From NCBI GenBank assembly GCA_009746045.1, contig RPFO01000645.1, forward strand, positions 324,185-388,184: a DNA stretch of 64,000 nt. The letters are read 5' to 3'. Below, one piece after another: positions 12,101-22,238 of the stretch. The notes under the pieces were generated by a model. It searched no databases. It worked only from the letters and a program-made list of their open reading frames with translations, and was not told the DNA's origin. The position numbers were made by a program, and so were the translations under genes. Source of the DNA: Mesostigma viride (lineage: Eukaryota; Streptophyta; Mesostigmatophyceae; Mesostigmatales; Mesostigmataceae). How positions within the stretch are numbered: the first letter of the stretch is position 1; every line of letters starts with the position of its first letter.

Positions 12101-15100
12101 GAGCTGACGCAGTGTGCTGTATGTCACACGCTAACACCCTTCCATGCATGCTTATGTGCTGGTCAATGTTTGTCTGGCAGGCGGAGAATGATCTGGAGAT
12201 GAAGATGAACACCATCGAGAAGTTCTTGGCAAAGGGCAGGAAGGTCAAGGTGGGTACCCAAAGGCTCTCTTTCCTATCATTTGCACACTTTGATTTGTGC
12301 ACATAACAGAAATAGTGTGGTTGCACTAGTGATATCTTCCTAGCGGTACCTTCACTGCTGATGATGGCACGCTTTTGCAGGAAACCTGCGGCTGGCTACT
12401 GCCTGGCCGCTGGTGCGTCTTTTTGTTTGGGCACCGCGATGTCTTCTGATTGCTCGAAGTTCTTCTGCCAAGTATCAACCACTCATATGTTGCCACAGGG
12501 TAGTTGATTCCTTCTTGACGCATTTCGAGCGATACATGCCACGGATTCCGGATTTCATGTGGTTGGTAACTTCTAGTAGCTGTCTAGTAATTAAACAATA
12601 TGAAAACCAGTCTTATACCTGGTCAACTTTCTGACGCGTTGTTGTGCTGCTGTGACCTCAAATACTCCACACCGTAACGCATGGTTGGCTCGTATTAATT
12701 AATTAATTAATTAATTAAGAACATAGCTCCGTGGGGAGCATATGTAACACATAGCCCTGAGAAAGGGGCATCTATGGGTTTTAGATACAGTCTGGGCTAC
12801 AACCTGCAGGTGTAGGATGTAAACTATCACCTGCTCTGGGTGCACAAGGTGCACCTGCACCACCATGATGGGTCATGCATCCCGATTAGGCACACACGGG
12901 GCGGCGTGGGGTTGGCTTGTATGGCCTGGCTCTGCATGTATGGCTCGGGCAGGGACGTCCTGAGCCATGTGAAGGACTGTCGGATATAAATGATTCTTTG
13001 GTGGTGTTCATACCAGCATGTCTTCCTCTATTTTGATGGCGTCTCTCTCGTGGTGGGAGGGGACAACCCTGTTTCTGTGTTGGGAGGATGAGCACTATAT
13101 GCCTTCGTCGATTACCCTAACCATATGTACCTTCATTCAGAGTAGCCAAGACATATAAGGTTTAGAATTGCTGATGTGTTTGCGGCATCCACGGCATTGC
13201 CCGATCTCTTATGACGATGACCTCTCATGAGCTCTCATGACACATTCATGACACACTCATGACACACTCATGACCACGATGATGCGCAGGTCAGCATCGA
13301 CCTCAAGGGGGAGCTGGTGGCCAAACGAGGGCACGCTATCCTGCAGCAGGTCATGGCCAAGGTAAGGAGGGGGGGTGGAGGAGGGGGGGGAGGGGAGGGG
13401 GGGGGAAACATCCTTACCCTTGCTAAGCATTACGTCCCGAGCAGTGTACTTGGTGCCCTTTAGTGGTCGTGAAAAGCAAGAACCTTAAAAACAATGTCTG
13501 CTGTTTGTTAGAGACATGACCAGCGTGGCTATAGCAAGAATAAAACACAGGCTCGCTTCCCATGGTTTTCCGACACTAAACTGAGAACATATTTCCCCCC
13601 CTGCGGTTAAGGCGGTTTCCTGGACCACCGTCCATGGCATTGTCGATGCAGCAGTGCTTGCTGCCTGGCTACATGTTATAGGAGGAAACGATGCGCAGAG
13701 GTTTAGAGAATGATAATTGTGATATGTCTAGTGCAGCAGGCACGTCACAACCACTGTGCATCAAAGCCATGTGGCCTTGACGATTATTCAGTCAGCATGG
13801 ATCAGCTGTTTAAGTCCGGGCTGTGGCCGCAAATCTGCCAGGGGCGCAGTGTATTTTGTTGTTCTACTTGTCTGTTGCAGTCCTGTGCAGTAGGCATTTC
13901 GTATTGCTGTGATGACAGAGGGGTTCAAAAGGGTAGCTTCTCCGTTGGGAGCTCTTTTTGCAGGAGGGGGGACATCCAGCCAAAACAGCACACTCACTCG
14001 TGTGTCCGGCGCGGCACCTCCAAACGTGGAGCGGACTCCAAAAATGTGTCCGGCGGCAGAATTTTTGCGACGGAGTGTACTCCAGTCGAAAATTTTAGGG
14101 CGGCGCTAAGAAAAATTTTGTGGAGCTAACTCCTTTTGGCGGTCCGGCGCATGGTTTTGGGAAAAGGAGTGCGCTAGTGCGCTCTGGTGATCCCGCTAGC
14201 TCGGTCAGGCGTTTGATTTTAAAGTGCAGGTGTCCGCTTCGGCCCTGCTGTACTAAAACTTACGCTGAGAACTTACCAAGTATTGGTTGATTCTAGGAAG
14301 ACGTATCGACTTTCAGGCAGGCGTCAGGTTGTTGTTGTTGATTCTGACACCGGACCTGGCGTCAGGCAATAGGCATCGAATTTCCGCCGGCTTGACGTCA
14401 TTCTTCTACTTGGAGAATATGCTAATACTATCGCTTACTAAGAGCTTCTACTAAGAGATTCTACAAAAAGTGCCACGTGTCTTACAAGCCACGTAGCACG
14501 TAGCACACTCCCAAGTCGGTCCGGCGCAGCTTTTTGACAGACTGAGTGCACTCCAGCACTTTTCACTTTGGCTGGCGCCGGGCGGCGCGGTAGGCCAAAC
14601 TCTGGAGTACGCTCATGTACGATTTTAGGGGGGGATGTCCCCCCTCCTCTTTTTGCCATGGGAACCGGTAGGTCTGGACAGTGCCAGTGGCATTGAATTA
14701 TGTGTCAAGTAAATTTGCTGAAGTTTGTGGTGCCATGCCCTAGTTTCCTTCTAGTACGCAGCCGTGTGTATACTACTCACTGTCCCATGTTTATACTAAT
14801 AGTAAATGTTGAGGTATAAGATACATGGCTTGGCACACAAAATATGCACACATAGGTGCTGAAGCTACGGTCCATTGGAGTGCCTTCCTAACAGAGAAAC
14901 ACGTTTATTACAATGAAGTGTGTGCAGGCATCAACAGTTGAGCCTAGCTACACCCTCAACAAATCATTGTACACGTTTATTACAATGAAGTGTGTGCAGG
15001 CATTAACAATTGGGCCTAGCTACACCCTCAAAATCACTGTACAATCATTGTTCAGTCAGGCCAGTTCACCATGTTGGGGGCCCAGCACATGCCCCCTTGG

Positions 15101-16208
15101 TCCAATCTTGTCCCCAACAGCAGCGAGGGTGGGTGGGTGGGTGGGTGGGTGGGTGGGTGGGTGGGTGGGTGGGTGGGTGGGTGGGTGGGTGGGTGGGTGG
15201 GGTGGGTGGGTGGGTGGGTGGGTGGGTGGGTGGGTGGGTGGGTGGGTGGGTGGGTGGGTGGGTGGGTGGGTGGGTGGGTGGGTGGGTGGGTGGGTGGGTG
15301 GGTGGGTGGGTGGGTGGGTGGGTGGGTGGGTGGGTGGGTGGGTGGGTGGGTGGGTGGGCGGGTGGGTGGGTGGGTGGGAGCTGCAAAAAGGCCTCCCTAC
15401 GTTCACCACACCACCTGAAGTACGTGTGAAAATGAATAACAAAGCACATGGTCTCAAGGCGCCGCGCCCCCCTCAAAAGGGCGGGCACGTTTGACATTAG
15501 GCACTAGTACCGGCGCAACGCCGGTCCACTTATACTCTAGTTCTATATAACTCAAGCACCTCACATGGTGTAGATGACGCAGGTAGAGCTACACTACATG
15601 CGGCAGATCGGCCCCCTTTGAGCCCACCGCAACATAACTATAAAATGAGGTAGCTCAAAAAATGTTGGTAGTTAGTCGTTGAGTACTTGGTCAAGAATTC
15701 GCAAAATCCTGATTAGCGGGGCACTGCCAATGCATCTCGTTCTCAGCTCATCAGTTGATGACTCCAGGCAATGTTTTTTTCTGTTGACAATGTTTTTCTA
15801 TTAGTGGCTATTCCTTATATCCTTTGCAGTTTTATCCTCTTTACCACCCACAAGCTGGCATTTGAGATGGCAAAAAGATAATTGAAATTTCCCTGGGGCT
15901 GTGGGGCAGCTTCCTTGCAGTCTCAGGGTTGTGCTGGTTGCAGAAGCCAGAGCTATGCGAATGACATGCATGTTACTGACTAGTTAGAGTCTGACCCGGG
16001 CTAATTTTCTTTCCATTGATATGAAATCCCGTGGCGTGTCGCGGGTCTTCTTGCATCTGTCTGGCAGGTGGAGCCCATAGCAAGGCTGGAAGGCGTGACG
16101 CGAGAAGGCCAAACAATGTTTGCCTGGGTTGTTCCCAACAAGGATGCCCCAAAGGCAGCCAAGCAGTCGACACCAGTCACCCTTAAAGCAGCCAAGGCCA
16201 TGGATTAA
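6143..16208 (+). CDS. Organellar translation initiation factor IF-3 (probably mitochondrial), 8 exons
   Basis: IF-3 binds the small ribosomal subunit in organelles and helps select the start codon. Exons: 6143-6418, 6640-6778, 7495-7565, 10489-10587, 11278-11331, 12181-12249, 13290-13361, 16068-16208. They sum to 921 nt (306 residues) with matching splice phases. The N-domain shows FRVNTQITAPKVRLV, then CTVREALQAAKKQGLDLVE, then NPPVCRLMD, a hallmark of the family. The C-domain shows TVKEMRFSARTAENDLEMK, KFLAKGRKVKVSIDLKGE and LEGVTREGQTMFAWVVPN. Exons 2-8 are secure. Exon 1 is inferred from phase and from its start MRAFQRLLRTTCRVTR, which is Arg-rich and free of acidic residues like a mitochondrial presequence; plastid targeting cannot be excluded. 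The exon 4 donor could be 10584 or 10587. Introns carry most of the repeats between 6800 and 15400. Confidence 0.88.
6845..7180. repeat. (GCCCGCCT)n satellite in IF-3 intron 2
   Basis: About 42 copies of the 8-bp unit gcccgcct with a single substitution near 7081. It is within the 6779-7494 intron. All three frames remain open, so long low-complexity open frames here are not genes. Confidence 0.95.
7226..7305. repeat. (AGCAGCAAC)n repeat in IF-3 intron 2
   Basis: About nine copies of the 9-bp unit agcagcaac, directly downstream of the 8-bp satellite. Confidence 0.9.
8188..8318. repeat. (GCACAC)n hexanucleotide repeat in IF-3 intron 3
   Basis: About 21 near-perfect copies of gcacac. The same hexamer family forms the array at 48950-49161 in an RNase H2A intron. 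Confidence 0.95.
8382..10037. repeat. 46-bp minisatellite, about 36 tandem copies, in IF-3 intron 3
   Basis: Head-to-tail array of a 46-bp unit containing ggcatgcagcaacaaagcga and cacatcagc[c/a]accg. Copies are nearly identical. The main variable site is cagcCaccg versus cagcAaccg, with rarer changes (caaAg to caaCc, cat to cgc, aTcag to aTgag). Because 46 is not a multiple of three and the unit holds no plus-strand stop in any frame, all three plus frames stay open for about 1.6 kb. Lying between two in-phase IF-3 exons, it is most simply intronic. Confidence 0.95.
12698..12875 (-). repeat. 5'-truncated LINE-A 3' end with (TTAA)n tail in IF-3 intron 6
   Basis: A ttaa tract near 12695-12718 is followed by the LINE-A 3' UTR end in minus orientation: 'gaacatagctccg', 'agccctgagaaaggggcat' and 'ggtgcacctgcaccaccatg'. 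About 180 bp remain. The same end is seen in plus orientation at 29330-29482. Confidence 0.6.
13962..14648. mobile_element. 687-bp terminal-inverted-repeat element (MITE-like) in IF-3 intron 7
   Basis: Perfect 16-bp terminal inverted repeats AGGAGGGGGGACATCC, flanked by an exact 8-bp direct repeat ctttttgc (13954-13961 and 14649-14656). The 8-bp duplication fits hAT-like elements, though the termini do not start with the usual CAG. Inside are several short palindromes of the form ggag-n-actcc and runs of ccggcg. No transposase was seen, so it is non-autonomous. Confidence 0.8.
15126..15378. repeat. (GGGT)n tract in IF-3 intron 7
   Basis: About 63 copies of gggt with one register slip near 15200. 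The G-rich strand is the coding strand, so both the DNA and the pre-mRNA could form G-quadruplexes. A sister tract lies at 41985-42199. Confidence 0.95.
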
Positions 16209-17739
16209 TAGCGTTTTCTTGGCAGTATAATAATCCACTAGAGATGCAAGCTCTAGGACAGCCTGATCGACTTGATATGCAGGGCCAACCTGCGCCTATA
16301 TACGAATCCGATGGAGATGCCACTGCTGGATATAGTAGCCACCGAAAAAGGTTCACAGCCCTAGAGCTCAGGCAGGACTTGTACTAACCCGGTGGTATAA
16401 AAGTTATCTGCAGAAGATTAGTATGTGGGGCTGCATTTGCAACCAGACGCACCCAACCTTATACTATCCACGGTTGAGCGCATTGTGGCGCGTATGGACC
16501 AAGATATAGATCTGTGAGATGTAAACATGCAGCGCAGGCCAGAAATGTGGAGAATCTGGACCATGTACCTAGCTCAAACCTGCTGCTACCTTACCAGTGT
16601 TTACAAGTCGATATTGGATACTTTGGTAAATTTTTATCATTGAAACAATCTGGATCGACAAGGAAAAGATATATCGAGGAGACAACCAGCGCATGCATGC
16701 AGGCCAGATCATCGGGAGAATCCGGACCGCGGTAGCTCGAGCCGCGTTATCTTTTCCGTGTCGTTCAGCTAGATGATGAATATGAATGGAGATGGAAACA
16801 TTTGCATGTCTAGCCTTGTTCATGGACATTATGGCTTCTACTTCTGCAGTCTAGCTTCTGCAGACTTGAGCAACTCGATGACCTATAGACGGTGGGGCCG
16901 GAAACCGCTAGCTTGATCAGGGCGCCGGTGTGTTTCGAGGCTAACTGGCCGGGAGTGTCTCTAGAGTGGTGAGCACCATTGCTGCGATCGCTATCCCACC
17001 ATGCATTAACAAGGAAATCCCCGCAGATGAAAAACCACTGAAAAGGTCTAGCTCTAGTCAGTCATTACGTTAGCCATCAAGATAATAGTATACTCTCCTG
17101 CTCAAGACAGTCCTGAGACAACATGGATACAAATTATAATGCCATCATTCCTCATATAATTCATGTAAGATGCTTAGATGCCCCGGCGATACAATGCGCC
17201 GTGTGTACACTTCAGGGTATACATAAATTGACATGGCAGATCCATGCAATAATGCAGTACGGATACGAGGTTGCTTTCAAGAACATGAGCAATGTGCTAA
17301 CGGGAAGGTATAAGGCGCTGGGGCCATACATTCTGATCTATCATATCATTCTGGGGCCATACATGTCTCCAACTGAAGGGACAGCCAACTGCATGGCGCG
17401 TGGAGTACTTTTATGCGCAGCGCGGTCATGGGCATAGCTTTCATGCGTCGTCTCATGTGCTTTACAGATGATGTAAACGACAGTATCTACAGTTCATCAA
17501 TTAGGGCTATGGCAGTTACCAAACCTTCAAATGCCACCCGTGGCCATGGACATCGGCATCAGGTGACATTTCAGAAATAGGTCACAGGGCACTGTGGGGA
17601 CAACAGAGGTTGCCACTGTCAAAGCTGGCAACGGTGCCGGTAACCGTGCCAACAAGTTGGCCGCCTGTTTTCAAGATATCCCAGACAGTTGTGACAAGCC
17701 TTTTCCGTATAGATCTGGGTAAGGAAGGGCACAGTTAGC
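16209..17739. other. Gene-free interval between convergent genes
   Basis: No supported coding region. TGTAA, the green-algal poly(A) signal, occurs near 16519, about 310 nt past the IF-3 stop, and could serve it. The interval includes the dispersed repeat at 16705-17085. The frame at 17123-17437 shows no domain and is not called. Confidence 0.4.
16705..17085 (+). repeat. Dispersed repeat, copy 1
   Basis: Shares long imperfect matches with 32380-32725 in the same orientation, including 'cgggagaatccgga', 'acggtggggccggaaa', 'ctaactggccgggagtg' and 'gtggtgagcaccattgctgc'. Copies differ by many small indels. No coding capacity or terminal repeats were recognised. Confidence 0.7.
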
Positions 17740-20466
17740 CTAGGCATCCGGAGCCTTCTTCATTACCATCTTGTGACGGGCTGCAGCCTCCACATAGTTG
17801 GAGAAATCGTCCCGCTTCCGGAAGTTCTTCTTATCCGGCAGCTCCACCTGCAAGCCATCCACATGGCAGCAGGCCGGCTAAGGATTGTTTCATAACCAGA
17901 GTGACCGAGCTACAGCCCCTTGTCACTATCTAACTACAGCATGTACAAGAAGCAAGAGTTCTCTTTATCCCTTGTGCCAGTCCCATCCATTTCAGACACT
18001 GCCCCTTCCTCCCAACTGCCAACGTCGCCCAATCTCAGCACCCATGTCTTCATGCCACGCCCGCCGCCACGCCACAGCTTGTGCCAGCAAAGCTCTCATG
18101 TCCGGTAGGCAACTAGGTACAAGTGTCACGTGTACGACATGGGTCACCCTATCCATGACAGAGCGACAAGCTTGGCATCCCCTACCTAAGCTGTACTACA
18201 ACTGGGCAATAGTGGAACTAATGTAAAAATCAAACAAAGGTAACTAGTAAAGTTAACAAGTAAATAGAAGGTTCAAACAAAGGTAAGTAGTAAATAGAAG
18301 CGCAAAAAGGTTTGCAGTGGCTGGAAACTGAAAATGTAGGACATTTAAACTTACTATAGACTGCCAACACACCCAGCTCCTCCATCAGATATATGCATGC
18401 AAAGGTGCCTGTGCATGCGCAAGCATCCCCGCCTCACCTCCTCCTCGTCGTACGTGAACTGGGCCTTGGCTGTGCTCTGCATGCGGCGTGACGGCGACGC
18501 GAACCCAGTGCCCATGCTGCTCCACAGGTTCTGTGCAACGGGAATGGTTGCCGGTGGTAGCCAACATGGTGGGTGGTTTGTCGATAATGGCCAGAGTGGC
18601 GGATGGTAGTCCACGGGAGCCAAAATGGTGGCTGGATGTCAGGAAAGCCCCTGATGTCAGGAACGCCCCTGAATCGGATATCTCCACCCACCGTAGACAT
18701 TTGCTCCCCATTACCACGGACATTCCCCCCAGTCTACGACCCAACTTGACATCTCTCCCTGCACGTGCAATCTCCCTCACTTTGGGCATCACCAGGGCCC
18801 CACACACACACATTGGGCATCTCTCCCCACTCCTCGTCCCTCCCCCTCGCCTTTCGCATCTCCTTCTCTCCTCGCCTCACCACCATCGCCGCCACCCTTC
18901 CTCACCACGCTCCTCTCCTTAACCCCTTGACCCACGTCCTTATCACGGCACCCACCTTAATCATCTCCTCGGCCAGCCGGTCCTCCTCGCATTGATGATA
19001 CACCCCACCCCACCCCCCCACCCCCCCACCCCACCCCCACCCCCACCCCCCACCCCCCACCCCCCACCCCCACCCCCACCCCCACCCCCACCCCCACCCC
19101 CCACCCCCCACCCCCCACCCCCCACCCCCCACCCCCCACCCCGCAACCCCGCACCCACCCACCCATACACAACCAAGCATCCCACCTTGCTCATCTCCTC
19201 GGCCAGCCGCTCCTCCTCGTTGGCCGGCGGCTTGCGCAGTGTGGTCGTCATCGTGGCCTGCGTGCGCGGGGCGGGAGAAGAGGGCGTGCGCGGCGGCGTG
19301 AGGCCGAGGTCCTCGTCCTTGAGCGCCTTCTCCGCCGCCATCGCGTCAAGGAAGTCATTGCGCACACTGGGGGGTGACGGGGGGCAGTGGCAGCCAGCAA
19401 AAGGGACGTGGTGTATATGATAGTAGACGTCCCGATAGGGAGAGTCTGACCAGAACTTCAGAAAAGGACAGATAAAACTGATAACGGATCATGAAAAAGG
19501 GATCCAAGAATAAGAAGTTTTAAAAAGGATCCGAGGCTGGGGGGGGGCGGGAGGGGGGGGGGGGGGGGGAGAAGGGGAGGAGGATGGAGATGTGGTAGAG
19601 GGGGCCACCAGAAGATTCTACAGAAGAAATGCATACGCACATGTATCTACTACACCGAGTTAGGGCCGCCATGCGAGCTCATGAGCAGACACGAATGAAT
19701 GTTTTGGGAGGGAGGGAGAAGGGGAGGCAGACCTCGGAGGAGGGGGGGATAGGGGAAAGGGGGTTGTTGTATACCGATAGTCCCTTTTGGCTGCTTATTG
19801 ACAGCACAATTGTTCAAAGTCGAAAGGCAAGGCCTGAAGATGGAGATGGTCTTATGTGGCACGTAGTATGAGAGGTGGCCGAAGTTTAGAGTAGGCACAG
19901 GTGTGTAGGTTCCTTCAAGTCGCTCCTTCTCGTACTGATGGGCAGGCGCAACATAGGTAACTACAAATGTCAGGCGCAGCATAGGTACCGAGGCCAAGTG
20001 CCGCAGGTGTGTTTGATTCTTGTTTGATTCTTGTTCCTGCTCTAAAACCACGTTATGGCAAGAGACGCCGTTACAATAAGCCGTCTTCTGTAGACCTTCG
20101 GTACGCACCACATGCATTACTTGCTATAGTTCCCAAGGACCAAAGCCCGTAAGAAGACTTCTTGTTCCATTCCATTGGGAATAACAAGCCCGTACAACGA
20201 CATTGACTGAACAAAGGCGTTCCCGGGAAAGGGACCACGATGCTCCCGGGTAATGGTAGCATGCCAAAATCCAAATTGGTCAGATTGTGACGGAGCTATG
20301 AGTACCGCGCATGAAACGTAAGATACTATTGTTATGACTAACCGGTTAATAGATTGAAGTTGCCATAAAGCACGTATTTGTTTGAAGGGACTTACGCATC
20401 CTCTTTCCGGATGATTTCTTGAATCATCATGTTTTTCCGGTTGTCCATCCATCCTACCCTGTCCAT
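17740..20466 (-). CDS. Small protein of unknown function, five proposed exons
   Basis: Exons in transcript order: 20466-20396, 19366-19186, 18985-18956, 18530-18438, 17847-17740. Phases fit throughout, giving 160 residues. The ATG at 20466 is preceded by an in-frame stop. The first donor GC|GTAAGT is strong. Exon 1 reads MDRVGWMDNRKNMMIQEIIR; the protein is Lys/Glu/Met-rich with a Pro/Thr/Ser patch (LTPPRTPSSPAPR), then LWSSMGTGFASPSRR, and ends KNFRKRDDFSNYVEAAARHK followed by MVMKKAPDA. No family was recognised. The size, charge and short aromatic motifs recall small ciliary microtubule-inner proteins, but that is only a guess. Exon 3 (30 nt) nearly repeats the last ten codons of exon 2 (RLAEEM[I/S]K) and has a G-rich upstream tract, so it may be skipped or be a decoy. 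Confidence 0.6.
19003..19142. repeat. C-rich (CCCCCA)n-type tract
   Basis: About 140 bp of ccccac/cccccac units on the plus strand, between exons 2 and 3 of the minus-strand gene at 17740-20466. It is G-rich in the transcript, an unusual setting for a splice acceptor. Confidence 0.9.
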
Positions 20467-21099
20467 GGTTGGCAGCAGATGAGTTCGAAGGGAATGCGAG
20501 AACTTCGAGCGCTAGCGATGTCAACGTGGATCTGCGCACATTCTTGGGAATTCCTCTTGTGATAGCGCCTTCGCGCAATACACGAGGAGTCGAGGACTAG
20601 GGGGGCAGATCACAAGGCAGCGGGGGGTCTCAAGTTGAGGATACAACAATTAATATTGCTGTTTACAAAGTCGCTCTCACTCTTGTATAACCGGCTTGCT
20701 GGAGCTAGCGCGCGATCGACCACCCAATTATGTATGCTACATCGTCATAACAATTTTAGATGCGCCTTGCAGGCTTTGCAGTTGCCAAAGCGGCAAAGCC
20801 AACTGGGCCAGTCAAGTCAGCCAATTGGTACTTACCAAAATGCTCAGGGAAGCAAGTGGCAAAAGCAATAGTTTACCTTAGTATCTACCCGTGATATTGA
20901 AGAATTTCTATGCATTTTAAAAGCTGTTGGTTTCAGCATAGGATCCACTTAGTAGGTAGGCCAGTATTCCGTATTCTAAGCTGCGAGCCGCCACCTGTCA
21001 CAGCGACCTGCGAGCTGGGACGCTAGCGCTGACCTGCCAAATGGCATACAAGAACCACTGCAATGGCTGTCCCGTTTCCAAGCAACAGCCAGCGCGCCC

Positions 21100-22159
21100 A
21101 TGCGGCAATGGACGACGGAAAAGGCGCCCGCGAACAACATGCAGGTGTCAGTTAGGTTATTTTGGGTATTTTTTTCCACTGCCATCCTCTGGCATGATTA
21201 CGGGGAATGCCGAAGCGCTGATCGACCTGGTTACGTGGTGAAGGTGACAAGAAAGCATACCCGTTACTTATTTATTGCGGGCATTGGCATTGATGGAGCA
21301 CTTGGGCACGGTTCTCCTGGAGAATGCCGTTCGCCATGGGACCAGGTCATGGGATCTTGCCCGCCCGATGTCTGCGCCCGGGCCCCAGATTTACGTCAAT
21401 CTTTGTACGAGCTTTGGAGCGGGAAGGATGGCGTCCCCGCCGACGACATGAGCTTGGGGGGAGGGTTATCATCCGTTACCCGACGTCGATGGAATGTAGT
21501 GAAACTGTGGAACGCGCTGGAGCAGGAGAATCTTTTTGGTGTGAGCCCTGAGCAGCGCCGTCTGTTTATTTTGAACCACGATGTCGATGTGCAGACGGAG
21601 AGCGATGGCCGCTTCCTGTACCCTGGCGCGTCCAAGCCGGGGTTTGAGTGGCACGCGGACGTCCGCGAATTGGCCGAGCTCGCGGAAGTGGCCAAGGCGG
21701 ACCTGCGCATCGTCGTCATCCTACACGACCCCGCGCATCTACTGCTGTGGGCCATGCGGATGGGCGGTGAGGCCGCCTGGGGCGGTTTCACGAGCCTCTT
21801 GCAGGTCCTGGTCGACGGCACGCACATCCTCCAGGCGCAGTTGGAAATGATCGACCCCGGGTTCGTGCACTGCATGGACATGGGGCACGAGGACGGCGCG
21901 CCAGGGCTGCAAACGGCAGCAGAAAAGGCGGAGCATTTCCTGGGCCTGTCGGATGGCTGGTACCCGCTCAGCCACCAGCTGGTGCCGGACCCCAGGAAGC
22001 CACCCCCTCGGATGAGGGACGCCAACGGCCACTTCCCCCCTGACCCCTACCACCCGGACGTGGTGGACTACTCGCAATTGGGGCCACGCAGGGGTGGATC
22101 GTCCCCCTCCCACCCCCAGGGCCACTCGCAAGCCCCACGGGGCACGACAACTCATCACC

Positions 22160-22238
<79 letters not shown>

